A stretch of 64,000 nt of DNA from Neobacillus sp. PS3-12 (GCF_030915385.1 NZ_CP133268.1:124001-188000), one strand, 5' to 3'; shown: positions 53,958-62,665, numbered from the stretch's first letter. Program-made: numbers and translations. Notes: generated by a model from the letters alone, not told the origin.

Positions 53958-54533
53958 ATGATTAAACGATGTGGTTGGTCTTCTGATAAAGACTTGTATA
54001 TTCAATATCATGATACCGAGTGGGGCGTTCCAGTATATGATGATCGGCTTCTCTTTGAGATGCTTTGCTTGGAAGGGGCACAAGCAGGATTGAGCTGGTG
54101 GACAATCCTCCAAAAACGTGAACATTATAAAAAAGTATTTGATCATTTTGAAGCCGAAAAAATCATCCATTATACAGAGGATAAGTTAGCTTCTTTGATG
54201 GAGGATAAAGGGATTGTTCGCAACAAACGGAAAATCCAAAGTGTTGTTACCAATGCGGAGGCGTTCTTGCGAATTCAAAAAGAATACGGTTCTTTCTCCT
54301 CCTACATATGGAATTTTGTTGGAGGAGATCCCATTATCAATCATTGGGAGACTCTTCAGGATGTACCAGCTTCCACTGAAATTAGCGACAAAATGAGCAA
54401 ACAGTTAAAAAAAGACGGATTCAAGTTTATCGGTTCAACGATCTGTTACTCATTTATGCAGGCAGTTGGAATGGTAAACGACCATATACTTGAATGCTTT
54501 TGTCACCCGATTAATAAAATTACCAATCACTAA
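53958..54533 (+). CDS. tag: DNA-3-methyladenine glycosylase I, copy 2
   Basis: A 191-residue Tag with RCGW, YHDTEWGVP, LFEMLCLEGAQAGLSWWTIL and the CYSFMQAVGMVNDHILECFCH zinc end. Compared with copy 1 the pocket reads LEGAQ instead of LEEAQ. AGAAGGGAG precedes the ATG, so this is the better-translated copy. Followed by a terminator. Repairs alkylated adenine in DNA. Confidence 0.93.
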   Translation: MIKRCGWSSDKDLYIQYHDTEWGVPVYDDRLLFEMLCLEGAQAGLSWWTILQKREHYKKVFDHFEAEKIIHYTEDKLASLMEDKGIVRNKRKIQSVVTNAEAFLRIQKEYGSFSSYIWNFVGGDPIINHWETLQDVPASTEISDKMSKQLKKDGFKFIGSTICYSFMQAVGMVNDHILECFCHPINKITNH

Positions 54534-54565
54534 ACGGTGTTTGGTTTGGGGTCCCTCCCTACAAA

Positions 54566-54600
54566 AAAACTCTGCCACTAAAAGGCAGAGTTTTTATTTT
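54566..54600 (+). terminator. Terminator after tag copy 2
   Basis: AAAAACTCTGCC and GGCAGAGTTTTTATTTT around ACTAAAA. Confidence 0.85.
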
Positions 54601-54616
54601 GGTTTCTTAAAACCTT

Positions 54617-55195
54617 CTATTTCGAAAATTCCACATTCATAAGTTGAAGTAATGGTGTCATTTTTTGTACCATCGCGGCCGAGTAGGAATCGGTAACATT
54701 ATCTAAAGTTGAAAGAAAAACCATCGTATTATATTCTAAAAATTCACTCATATACTCATTATTTTCCGGATTTATAAATATGCTGAGAAATTCAAGCTCA
54801 ATATTAAATTTAACCTTGAATATAGCATAATTTAATTGAGAGATTGAGATTGATTCGGAAATATCCTCTTTTTCTACATATAGCTCCTTGAACTTTTCTC
54901 TTAAACCAATTCGATCTTCTCCCATTTTCTTTTGGGTATTCAAAAAGATCTCTGTAAATTCTTTGACATCTGGAAAAAACTCTTCCTCAATACAATGCCC
55001 TAACATGGACTTGACGATATTAGCAGACTCGATCATATAAACTAAATGATCAGTAACCAAATGGAAATGATCAGCGGGATGCTGCACTTGTTTTTTAAAA
55101 TTGATCAATTCATCGCTAATTTCATTTTGAATATTCCTATTTTCAACATTATTGCAGATTCTATCTACTATATTTGCTAAATCCTCCTGTAGCAC
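54617..55195 (-). CDS. Hypothetical helical protein, 192 residues
   Basis: GTG 55195 with GGGGGAA seven nt upstream. The product is acidic and almost entirely helical (VDRICNNVENRNIQNEISDEL, HFHLVTDHLVYMIESANIVK, LEFLSIFINPENNEYMSEFL), with no signal peptide, membrane helix or catalytic motif that I recognise. Monocistronic. It may be a four-helix regulatory or stress protein, but that is a guess. Confidence 0.6.
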   Translation of the reverse strand: MLQEDLANIVDRICNNVENRNIQNEISDELINFKKQVQHPADHFHLVTDHLVYMIESANIVKSMLGHCIEEEFFPDVKEFTEIFLNTQKKMGEDRIGLREKFKELYVEKEDISESISISQLNYAIFKVKFNIELEFLSIFINPENNEYMSEFLEYNTMVFLSTLDNVTDSYSAAMVQKMTPLLQLMNVEFSK

Positions 55196-55479
55196 TTTGT
55201 TCCCCCTAACACTATTTTTGTATCAATGGGCTACCGTAAAATAACCCTTTCAGGTAGTAAAAACAGAATTTCAGAAAATGAATTTCAAGTATTCTCCTAT
55301 TAAGTATTCTACTATTTTCTCATGAAGTAAAAAATACTTGGAATTTATTTTAATTAAAATAACTCTGTTATCACTGAATGTTGATTTCACTATGTTTGAA
55401 AAAATAAAGGAATAAATCAAAAATGTTGTTAATTTCCTAATGATTAATTGATATAACAAAATAATCCGCTTCAATCAGT

Positions 55480-57963
55480 TTATTCTTTGTTTTTTTCAAG
55501 TTCACCTCCATAATAAGGAAGCCCATTTACTTTAGCGAATGGAGCGCTAATTAATACGAAACGCAATACATTAGCAGCACAACGCTGCAATTCCCCTAGG
55601 GTGATCCCTTCTGGTTTAGCATAGGACTTCAACAGCGATGGATCCTTCCTTCTTTTTCTGAACATCTTTCTTTTCCCCCCAGGCATCAGAACATCAACCT
55701 GTGCTCGAACTCGATAGGCATTATCCCGCAATTTTGGGAAGTTTGGATCCTTTGAAGATTGAATCCACCAATCTGTCATGACATTACCTTTGTACCCCCA
55801 TTCCTCCCTTAAAATAATGGTGCTGAGTTCAAAATGATAATGGCCCCACACCCCGTTGATTTTATTATAAGAGGTCATGATGTTTTGCGGTTTTGCTTCT
55901 TTTACACAGATTTCAAAGCACTTTAAATAGATCTCTCTAAGGGCACGCTCCGATACTCGGGAATCATGCAAAGTACGATTTGTTTCTTGATTGTTGCAGG
56001 CAAAATGCTTGGGACAGGCCGAAACACCTTGGGATTGGATCCCCCTGACAACGGCTGAAGCCATACGTCCTGTTAACAATGGATCTTCAGAGAAATACTC
56101 AAAGTTCCGTCCACAAAGAGGGTCTCTTTGAATATTCATGCCAGGTGACAATAATACATCCGATCCTTTTTTCAGCATTTCCTGTCCGAGCATTTGATGC
56201 AAACGTTCAACCAAATCTTCGTTCCATGAACAAGCGAGATTGCTGCCAATAGGCAGCAGAGATGCATATGCACTCAAACGGATACCAGAAGGTCCATCAG
56301 ACGTGGTAATGGGCACGATACCTTTGTCTCTTAGTGATGGTAACACCCCGCCGAACACGGCAGCATTACCTGGTGTTCCTAACGGACTGTTCATGGTATA
56401 GTCTCCTCGACATAGACCCTCCAGTTCATCCAGGGACAGCTGAGCAATAAATTCAGCCATTGTCACAGTACCTTTTTTAACCTCTATTAACTTATACCCC
56501 TTGTCTCCCGTTTGGGCAACGGGCTGCGGCAGTCGAGACTGAACCGTATCCTTTAAGTCCGTTGTCACGATCGGAACCGATTCATATGCCAAAGTGATCC
56601 GTCCTGCTTTGCCTGTCTTGGCCACCATGCGTTCAAAGCTATGTTCCGGCTTTACGGCTGCAGCTTCCGAAAACTGCTCGATCACCTTTAGGGTCGACTG
56701 AGTATATGTGCCCTGAACATTTGCTGTTTGGACATGATTGCCCACATAGATCGGATAGTCTCCGGCTTCGAGGACCCAAGCAGATTTGTAACCCGTCTTT
56801 CCACCATCATCGTAGGAGGCCATTTGTGCCACATTAAAAGCCAGCGTCAACGTTTCGCTCCTACCGGGCTGCAAAAGTTTAGTTTTTGCAAATGTTGCCA
56901 ATGATTTTACTGCCTTCCCCAGAACTCCCTGGGGGGCACCGTAGTATACCTGCACGACTTCCTTGCCTGAATATTGATCTCCGGTATTCTTTACCGTCAC
57001 GTTTACAAAAATCTGTCCGCCTTTTTCCTCCACACTCCGTGTGACAATTTTAAATGTCGTATAGCTTAAACCATAACCAAAAGGATATTTTACTGAAGTC
57101 TTGGCAAAAGTCTCAAAGTAACGGTAACCGACAAAAATATCCTCCACATAGTTGTTAAACTTTTTATTGCCAAAGTTTTTAGAACTGGGATAGTCCTCGT
57201 ATCGGTTTGCAATGGTAGCGGTCAGTTTTCCTGAAGGCGTAGCAAGGCCGAAAAGAATTTTTGCCACGGCGCGGCCGCTCTCCATACCGCCTTGCCATAC
57301 GCACAGAATGGCCTTAATTCGATCACCAAATTGTTCCACCCACGACATGTCGATAATAGTCCCAAAATTGAGCAGAACGATCACCTTTTTAAAAACAGCT
57401 GTAACCTTTTCCAGCAGATTCATTTCTTGATCAGACAAATAATAGCTGCCCTTTTCCAGCACATTCTCCCGGTCCTCGCCTGCTCCTCGGCCAATGACGA
57501 CAATTGCTGCATTGGAAGCTGCAGCAGCCTGCATCACAACATTCTCCGTTATCGGCATTTCCCGATGGTATCTAGGCCAATTACCCCAGGAGCCGTGATT
57601 TGCTTTGTTTTTACGGCACCAGGTTTCATAAATAACGGCCAATTGTTCGTTGATCTGTATGTTTGGATTTTCCCTTAAGCCTTCCATTAAATTTATAATA
57701 TAAGGTGGTTTAACATCGCCACCGGACCCATATCCCACAGAAAAATAATCGAGTTGAACCCGCCCAAACACCGAAACGGTTGTGTCTCCCATAAGTGGCA
57801 GAGTACCGCTGTCATTTTTCAGTAATACAATCCCTTCAGCAGCCGCGTCTCCTGCTAAGTCGGCTAATCCCTCCTGTAATTCCTCAGTCCCATAAATTTT
57901 CGTATTTTCATCTTGAGTCATCATACCCGTTACGAGGTTAGCAAGTTTTCGGCCAATATTCAT
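55480..57963 (-). CDS. GH3 beta-glucosidase/xylosidase-type glycosidase with permuted domains
   Basis: About 827 residues. The GH3 alpha/beta sandwich comes first (GIVLLKND near residue 45, KVIVLLNFGTIID, NRYEDYPSS), then a fibronectin-III-like segment (about 330-410, VSVKNTGD-type strand VNVTVKNTGDQYSG), and the TIM-barrel catalytic domain last (about 490-800) with TTSDGPSGIR, SPGMNIQRDPLCGRNFEYFS, the substrate-binding CPKHFACNNQE and the nucleophile Asp at about 730 in GNVMTDWW. This reversed order is known for some rumen-bacterial GH3 enzymes. No signal peptide, so cytosolic. ATG 57963 follows GAGGAAGG. No sugar transporter is adjacent. Confidence 0.9.
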   Translation of the reverse strand: MNIGRKLANLVTGMMTQDENTKIYGTEELQEGLADLAGDAAAEGIVLLKNDSGTLPLMGDTTVSVFGRVQLDYFSVGYGSGGDVKPPYIINLMEGLRENPNIQINEQLAVIYETWCRKNKANHGSWGNWPRYHREMPITENVVMQAAAASNAAIVVIGRGAGEDRENVLEKGSYYLSDQEMNLLEKVTAVFKKVIVLLNFGTIIDMSWVEQFGDRIKAILCVWQGGMESGRAVAKILFGLATPSGKLTATIANRYEDYPSSKNFGNKKFNNYVEDIFVGYRYFETFAKTSVKYPFGYGLSYTTFKIVTRSVEEKGGQIFVNVTVKNTGDQYSGKEVVQVYYGAPQGVLGKAVKSLATFAKTKLLQPGRSETLTLAFNVAQMASYDDGGKTGYKSAWVLEAGDYPIYVGNHVQTANVQGTYTQSTLKVIEQFSEAAAVKPEHSFERMVAKTGKAGRITLAYESVPIVTTDLKDTVQSRLPQPVAQTGDKGYKLIEVKKGTVTMAEFIAQLSLDELEGLCRGDYTMNSPLGTPGNAAVFGGVLPSLRDKGIVPITTSDGPSGIRLSAYASLLPIGSNLACSWNEDLVERLHQMLGQEMLKKGSDVLLSPGMNIQRDPLCGRNFEYFSEDPLLTGRMASAVVRGIQSQGVSACPKHFACNNQETNRTLHDSRVSERALREIYLKCFEICVKEAKPQNIMTSYNKINGVWGHYHFELSTIILREEWGYKGNVMTDWWIQSSKDPNFPKLRDNAYRVRAQVDVLMPGGKRKMFRKRRKDPSLLKSYAKPEGITLGELQRCAANVLRFVLISAPFAKVNGLPYYGGELEKNKE

Positions 57964-58302
57964 GACATTCACCTTCCTCGACTACAATATAATTCGTCCC
58001 ATCCGCTACAATAATCAATCAAATATTCTTCCTTAACCTATAAAACATTCTTATTTGCACTCACCACGAAATATGAAGGCATCGCTTCCTTCAGTCTCCA
58101 CAGTTTTTTAAAATAAAACTGAGCAGTCCTCATCAATTAGTTAAGATCTCGACCACAGCAGTTCCTCCGATCTCTGGAGTAACGAATGGCTTCATACCCA
58201 TTCAAAAAGCCCAAAAGCACTATCATTTTCGTGCCTTTGAGTGCCCCCCTCAGGTTCTGAGCCCTGCCATTTAGATAAATCTAAATTCTTGAAAAAGTCC
58301 TT
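57964..58302. other. GH3 upstream region, duplicated at 62.5 kb
   Basis: About 140 bp before the GH3 start (to near 58100) plus its first codons recur at 62482-62665. No gene in the rest. Confidence 0.55.
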
Positions 58303-58326
58303 CATCTGGACTATGAAGGAGGAAAA
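58303..58326. repeat. Solo hairpin of the array-1 family
   Basis: AGTCCTTCAT and ATGAAGGAGG arms around CTGGACT closely match the array-1 hairpin at 49643. Confidence 0.55.
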
Positions 58327-58358
58327 GTTAAATGTAATAATGACAAAGTAAAGAAAAA

Positions 58359-58402
58359 GCTGACTCAAAAGGTCATTAATTATTGACACTCTTAAGTCAG
58401 CC
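58359..58402 (-). terminator. Terminator of the cupredoxin gene
   Basis: On the minus strand GCTGACTTAA...TTGAGTCAGC with a long loop is followed by TTTTTCTTT, just past the stop at 58413. Confidence 0.7.
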
Positions 58403-58412
58403 TCCTTATCCT

Positions 58413-58895
58413 CTATTGAACAATTAGCTTTCCAGTCATATTTGAATGACCTGATCCACACATAACAGAACAGAAAAATTCAAATGTTCCAGCTTTATCG
58501 GCAGTAAATTCTGTACTGCCATTCCCTTGGATATTTACATTGTAAGCAGGAATGGCCAAACCATGACCACCATCATCACTATGTAGTGTGATCTTTACTT
58601 TATCTCCCTTTTTCACAGTAATTACCTTTTTATCATATTCAAAATCCTTTGCGTTCACATTAATCTCAACTACGCCAGCAGCAGGGGCTGCAGAAGCATT
58701 TGCAGTCTTAGCTGCTGTTGTATTGTTTGAATCTGTTTTTGATTTAGATGATGTACTATTTGAAGTTTCGTCTTTCTTTGTAGCAACTTTTGCCGTAGAT
58801 GATTGATTCGTCTGGCTTGAATTACTGCTGCATGCACTTAACATGACGATACTCAAAATAGAAGCAGTAATTAATAGAGTTATTTTCTTTTTCAA
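58413..58895 (-). CDS. Cupredoxin-domain lipoprotein with CuA-type ligands
   Basis: A 160-residue lipoprotein: signal peptide with lipobox LSAC (Cys about 22), a Ser/Thr/Asn/Ala-rich linker to about residue 72, then a cupredoxin domain. Ligands read His in GGHGLAIPA and CSVMCGSGHSNM near the end, the two-Cys/His/Met layout of CuA sites as in cytochrome oxidase subunit II or N2O reductase. No membrane anchor other than the lipid. It could pass electrons or carry copper for oxidase assembly. Monocistronic; AAGGAGAAC precedes the ATG. Confidence 0.82.
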   Translation of the reverse strand: MKKKITLLITASILSIVMLSACSSNSSQTNQSSTAKVATKKDETSNSTSSKSKTDSNNTTAAKTANASAAPAAGVVEINVNAKDFEYDKKVITVKKGDKVKITLHSDDGGHGLAIPAYNVNIQGNGSTEFTADKAGTFEFFCSVMCGSGHSNMTGKLIVQ

Positions 58896-59020
58896 TTTAA
58901 TGTTCTCCTTTTTATCAATTTTTCTAACTTTAACAAAATATCACACTATTAAACTTGTTTAATTAAATTTCCATTAAAAATCCATTAAATTTTCTATGAA
59001 CTTATGGAACAAATCCTTTA

Positions 59021-59051
59021 AAAAAAGCCAAAGCTATATACTTTGGCTTTT
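59021..59051. terminator. Hairpin in the 58896-59238 intergenic region
   Basis: AAAAAAGCCAAA and TTTGGCTTTT arms; the rest of the stretch is A/T-rich. A plus-strand frame here overlaps the efflux gene and has no ribosome site. Confidence 0.55.
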
Positions 59052-59238
59052 AGCAGGGATTATCACATTCCTTTGTCCAATCATCTTTCCAAGGTATTTC
59101 GTAAACTCCGATTCCCTCGAGTTAGATAAACACAAATACTCCTTCACTTTTGTCATTTATTATTTTATTTTTCCGCAAAAAATGTTTTTAAAACAAGCCA
59201 GCACTCTTTTTCTTTTGGATTTTATGGCTTTTCTATCA

Positions 59239-59886
59239 TTATTTGTGTATACGAATTCTTACGTTCATTCCAGGGACTAGTCCTCCTGGATAATCATTCA
59301 ATTTAATCATTACCGGGATTACTTGTGTCACTTTCGTAAAATTAGCAGTTGTATTGGATGAAGGCAGCAAAGAAAAGGTTGAGGCAGTGGCCAGCCCAAT
59401 TGATTTGACACTTCCATTCAAAGTGGTTCCTGGAAATGCGTCCACGTAAACGTCAACAATATCTCCAACCTTTACGTCCTGAATCTTTGTTTCATCGATG
59501 TTCGCTGTAACAAATAGGTTGTTCATGTTATAGGCATCAGCCAGCGGCGTACCCGGTGCAACAAATTGGTCCGTCGTTGCATCGTTTTGTACGATGGTTC
59601 CATTTTGCGGGATGGATATAAGTATAGATTGAGTGGTATTTCCATTTTGTACTTCAATTTGACCAACAGAATCTCCTGAATTAAATTTTGTTCCAACCGT
59701 ACCGCTCCAGGAAACCAGCTTACCTGCCGCTGGGGCTGCGATGCTGATATTTTGTCCACTAACCTGTGCGTTGTCTGTTTCTAAGTAAAGGGATGATTGG
59801 TTATAAAAATAGTAACCTGCAAATCCGACAGCGGCCACAATGATAATCACAATCATATTAATGACTATTAACTTCCTGGTATTCAT
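59239..59886 (-). CDS. emrA: HlyD/EmrA-type membrane fusion protein, short form
   Basis: About 215 residues: one N-terminal membrane helix (VINMIVIIIVAAVGFAGYYF), a lipoyl/barrel-sandwich domain (LETDNAQVSGQNISIAAPAAGKL, FNSGDSVGQIEV) and a beta-barrel (VTANIDETKIQDVKVGDIVDVYVDAFPG). The long coiled-coil hairpin of Gram-negative EmrA is absent, as usual in Firmicutes. ATG 59886 with GGGAGGG upstream. It lies 55 nt behind the MFS gene and works with it in drug efflux. Confidence 0.87.
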   Translation of the reverse strand: MNTRKLIVINMIVIIIVAAVGFAGYYFYNQSSLYLETDNAQVSGQNISIAAPAAGKLVSWSGTVGTKFNSGDSVGQIEVQNGNTTQSILISIPQNGTIVQNDATTDQFVAPGTPLADAYNMNNLFVTANIDETKIQDVKVGDIVDVYVDAFPGTTLNGSVKSIGLATASTFSLLPSSNTTANFTKVTQVIPVMIKLNDYPGGLVPGMNVRIRIHK

Positions 59887-59941
59887 CAACTTTTGTCCCT
59901 CCCGCTTTTTCACATGAATGAAGTTTAGCAGCTATTGGCGG

Positions 59942-61525
59942 CTAATCCTGTACTGCTTCTTGCGTTTTTTCCAGTGTTGCCTCTTCACGATGTTTATTTC
60001 TTCTATAAAAGAAGACCATAATAACCCCGAACGCTGTTAAAAAGGAGGCCACCATAAAGGAATCATTCATCCCGGATACGAATGCCTTTTGTTGAATGAA
60101 CCCATTCATCATGGTAAGAGCAGCCTGTTTTGCTCTAGATACTCCCATGCCGGAAGCCTGCATGAGATGCTGCATTTTCAGCAAAAATTGGCCTGACTGT
60201 GAAGTGGGAGTTACCTGCCATGACATTTGGGCAGCGGTAATTTTTGCCTGAGTAGTCATATAGGTAGTAAGGAGGGCTGTTCCCAATGAGGCCGCAACCT
60301 GGCGTACGGTGTTATTCATCGCCGTACCTTGACTCGTCAACTCAAACGGGACGGAGTTCATACCGGCTGTCATAAGCGGCATCATCGCCATCGACACACC
60401 TGCACTACGTAGAATGTATAACCACTGGATCGTGTTTGCGCTTGTATCCACCCCCAAATTTGTAAATCCCAGCGTGGCTACAGTAACAACCACTAATCCG
60501 GCAATACCAAGTGGCCGTGCTCCGATTTTGTCAAATAAGCGGCCGCTGATTGGCATAATGACAGCAGATGCAAGCGCAGCAGGCGTCATGAAAAGTCCCG
60601 TCCTTACTGCCGAAAATCCTCGGATATCTTGAAGATAGAGGGGAAGAAAGAAAATGCCCACAAACATGGAAATACTCACAACCGAAATGAGGAGGAGACT
60701 CATATTAAATTGATAGTTTTTGAACACCCTTAATTGAATCATTGGATGTTTCACTTTTAGCTCAACAATCACCAAAATAATCAAACACAAGACGCCTATA
60801 GTGAGAAAAGACTCTACCCATCCTGAACTCCACCCGTTGGAGGGTACCTCGTTGAACCCATACAATAGGCATCCAAAGCCGACCACCGAGAAGAAAAAAC
60901 CTAAAATATCAAACTTACCTTTTGACTCATATGGAAATTCGTGCATCATAAGAGCTCCAAGAATGATGGCGACTATCCCAATTGGTACATTAAGATAGAA
61001 AATATACCTCCACGACCAATATTCTACTAAATATCCACTTAGTGCAGGGCCAAAAGCTGGAGCGGCCATCATGGCAATGCCAAAGACGCCCATAACGGTT
61101 CCCCGCCGTTCGGGAGGGTAAATACGGAAAATCATCGTCATCGCAACCGGCTGCATTAACGCCCCGCCAATTGCTTGAATGATGCGAAAGATGATGATGG
61201 ATTCAAGGTTCCAAGCAATCCCGCAGAGTGCCGACCCAATGGTGAATGTGGTTAAGGCAAAAAGGAAGAGCTTTTTCCCTCCAAATTTATCCGTTAACCA
61301 TCCGGAAATCGGAACCAACATTCCAAGGACGAGCATATATCCTGTAACAACCCATTGGATTCGATCGATACTTGCGTTCAGGGCTGTCTCCATTTTGGGA
61401 ATTGCAACATTCACTACACTCGTGTCCAAAATGGCCATAAACACGCCAAGAATAAGGATGGTCATCTGTAAACCCGGGGACTTAATCCGGTCTATTTCAT
61501 ATACTGGGCCCGCTGATTGTTCCAT
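59942..61525 (-). CDS. emrB: DHA2-family (EmrB/QacA) MFS drug exporter
   Basis: A 527-residue, 14-helix exporter: helix 1 motif ILDTSVVNVAIP, motif A GWLTDKFGGKK, motif B region RIIQAIGGALMQP, motif C GPALSGYLVEYWSWRYIFYLNVPIG. It exports hydrophobic or cationic toxic compounds with protons. The gene is first in an operon with emrA and is preceded at 61575-61590 by a palindrome identical to one in front of the divergent-side tetR gene, indicating repression by that regulator. Confidence 0.93.
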   Translation of the reverse strand: MEQSAGPVYEIDRIKSPGLQMTILILGVFMAILDTSVVNVAIPKMETALNASIDRIQWVVTGYMLVLGMLVPISGWLTDKFGGKKLFLFALTTFTIGSALCGIAWNLESIIIFRIIQAIGGALMQPVAMTMIFRIYPPERRGTVMGVFGIAMMAAPAFGPALSGYLVEYWSWRYIFYLNVPIGIVAIILGALMMHEFPYESKGKFDILGFFFSVVGFGCLLYGFNEVPSNGWSSGWVESFLTIGVLCLIILVIVELKVKHPMIQLRVFKNYQFNMSLLLISVVSISMFVGIFFLPLYLQDIRGFSAVRTGLFMTPAALASAVIMPISGRLFDKIGARPLGIAGLVVVTVATLGFTNLGVDTSANTIQWLYILRSAGVSMAMMPLMTAGMNSVPFELTSQGTAMNNTVRQVAASLGTALLTTYMTTQAKITAAQMSWQVTPTSQSGQFLLKMQHLMQASGMGVSRAKQAALTMMNGFIQQKAFVSGMNDSFMVASFLTAFGVIMVFFYRRNKHREEATLEKTQEAVQD

Positions 61526-61574
61526 GTTCTACTCACACTCCATTAAAATATATTAAGTTACACGGAACATTTAA

Positions 61575-61590
61575 TTGAGTACTCACTCAA
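61575..61590. promoter_or_regulatory. TetR-type operator before emrB
   Basis: TTGAGTACTCACTCAA: arms TTGAGT and ACTCAA with a 4-nt centre, 50 nt before the emrB start. Identical 16-mer at 62346-62361. Confidence 0.85.
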
Positions 61591-61617
61591 CTCAACCTAT
61601 GAATCTATCCTATTTCA

Positions 61618-62322
61618 TTACTCCGGATTACCTACTCCATGAAGAAAAATATCAATCATCCGTCGAATTTCCTGTTCATCATCCTGTGAATCCCGAGTTT
61701 CTGGGCACATCTGCTTGATCGTCCTATGGGCGAATATCATACCTATAAAGACCTTCATTGCCGCCAGACTATCCACTTTACGAAAAGTTCCGTTTTCAAT
61801 CTCGGAATCGATAATTTCTCGATTCGCCTGTACGACACCAGGAAGAATCTTGTCTCGAATGGATTCATACAACTGAGGTTGAAACATCGTTTCTGCAACC
61901 ATGGTCTTTACCAAGCCCCCATGCTCTTCAATAAGTTTCACTCGATCCAGGGCAAGCTTAGTAAGTCCATCCTCTACAGGAACCTCTGGTCGTGAGGAAA
62001 GGAACGCCTCGGTACCCTTAAGAATGAAAGGCCGAATGACAAATTGAAAAAACGGAAGTAATAGTGCCTGCAGCAAGTCGTTCTTCGTTTTAAAATAATT
62101 GAAGATGGTTCCTTCCGAAACACCTGCTGCTTTAGCTATTTCACTGGTTCGACCTGCTGTGTACCCCTTTTCAGAAAACACCCGAATGGCTGCCTCGATA
62201 ATGTCCCAATGTTTTTGACTAAAGTTCATTTCATGACCAAGTTCATTTTTTATTTCGATTAAAGAAGATTGAATGCTTTGAAAGTCCAATTTTAAACATG
62301 GACAGCCTTCCTCATTTGTCAT
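61618..62322 (-). CDS. TetR/AcrR family repressor
   Basis: A 234-residue regulator. After a Cys-containing N-terminal extension (EEGCPCLKLDFQ) comes the TetR HTH (IIEAAIRVFSEKGYTAGRTSEIAKAAGVSEGTIFNYFKTK) and a helical ligand domain. ATG 62322 follows AGAGGTGA. It lies directly upstream of emrBA on the same strand; identical operators precede both units, implying self-control and control of the efflux pump, released by a drug-like ligand. The CPC pair at the N-terminus is unusual. Confidence 0.9.
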   Translation of the reverse strand: MTNEEGCPCLKLDFQSIQSSLIEIKNELGHEMNFSQKHWDIIEAAIRVFSEKGYTAGRTSEIAKAAGVSEGTIFNYFKTKNDLLQALLLPFFQFVIRPFILKGTEAFLSSRPEVPVEDGLTKLALDRVKLIEEHGGLVKTMVAETMFQPQLYESIRDKILPGVVQANREIIDSEIENGTFRKVDSLAAMKVFIGMIFAHRTIKQMCPETRDSQDDEQEIRRMIDIFLHGVGNPE

Positions 62323-62345
62323 ACATTCACCTCTGCTTTTTTTGA

Positions 62346-62361
62346 TTGAGTACTCACTCAA
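62346..62361. promoter_or_regulatory. TetR-type operator before tetR
   Basis: Same TTGAGTACTCACTCAA as at 61575, 24 nt before the start; an extra GTGAGTGAAC half-site follows at 62374. Confidence 0.85.
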
Positions 62362-62412
62362 AATATGCCAGTGAGTGAACTTTTATGTCTGTGGCTACTT
62401 AACCACGATTAT

Positions 62413-62449
62413 TATGCTAACTTTGTCCGAGAATGCAGTTTTTTTCAAA
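62413..62449. repeat. Copy of the 4251-4285 sequence
   Basis: Matches 4251-4285 with one or two differences and one extra T. In both places the block ends in TTTTTTCAAA; here a palindrome follows immediately. Confidence 0.65.
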
Positions 62450-62476
62450 GGCGAACAGTGACAGTCACTGTTCGCC
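62450..62476. repeat. Near-perfect 27-bp palindrome
   Basis: GGCGAACAGTGAC and GTCACTGTTCGCC around a single A. Related to 532-556. Confidence 0.75.
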
Positions 62477-62481
62477 AGTCA

Positions 62482-62665
62482 AGTCATCATACCCGTTACG
62501 AGGTTAGCCAGTTTCCGTCCAATATTCATGACATTCACCTTCCTCAACAACTATATAATTTTTCCGTTTTGGTTGAACGGTTACCTTATGGGAGGGATTC
62601 GCAATATTCTTCCGTAACTATAAAACATTCTTATTTGCTCTTAGCACGAAATATGAAGGCATCTC
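62482..62665 (-). pseudogene. Relic of the GH3 gene 5' end and promoter region
   Basis: Duplicates about 57917-58100: the first about 16 codons of the GH3 gene, its GAGGAAGG site and upstream DNA, with many small changes. No further GH3 sequence. The remaining 62666-62910 shows no gene. Confidence 0.8.

Noticed and set aside
55271..55474. Minus-strand frame of 67 codons before the unknown helical gene
   Set aside because: A/T-driven open frame without a ribosome site or known motif.
58192..58461. Minus-strand frame of 89 codons
   Set aside because: It overlaps the terminator and the end of the cupredoxin gene and spans a repeated hairpin.
58996..59280. Plus-strand frame of 94 codons
   Set aside because: No ribosome site; it begins by a hairpin and overlaps the end of emrA on the other strand.
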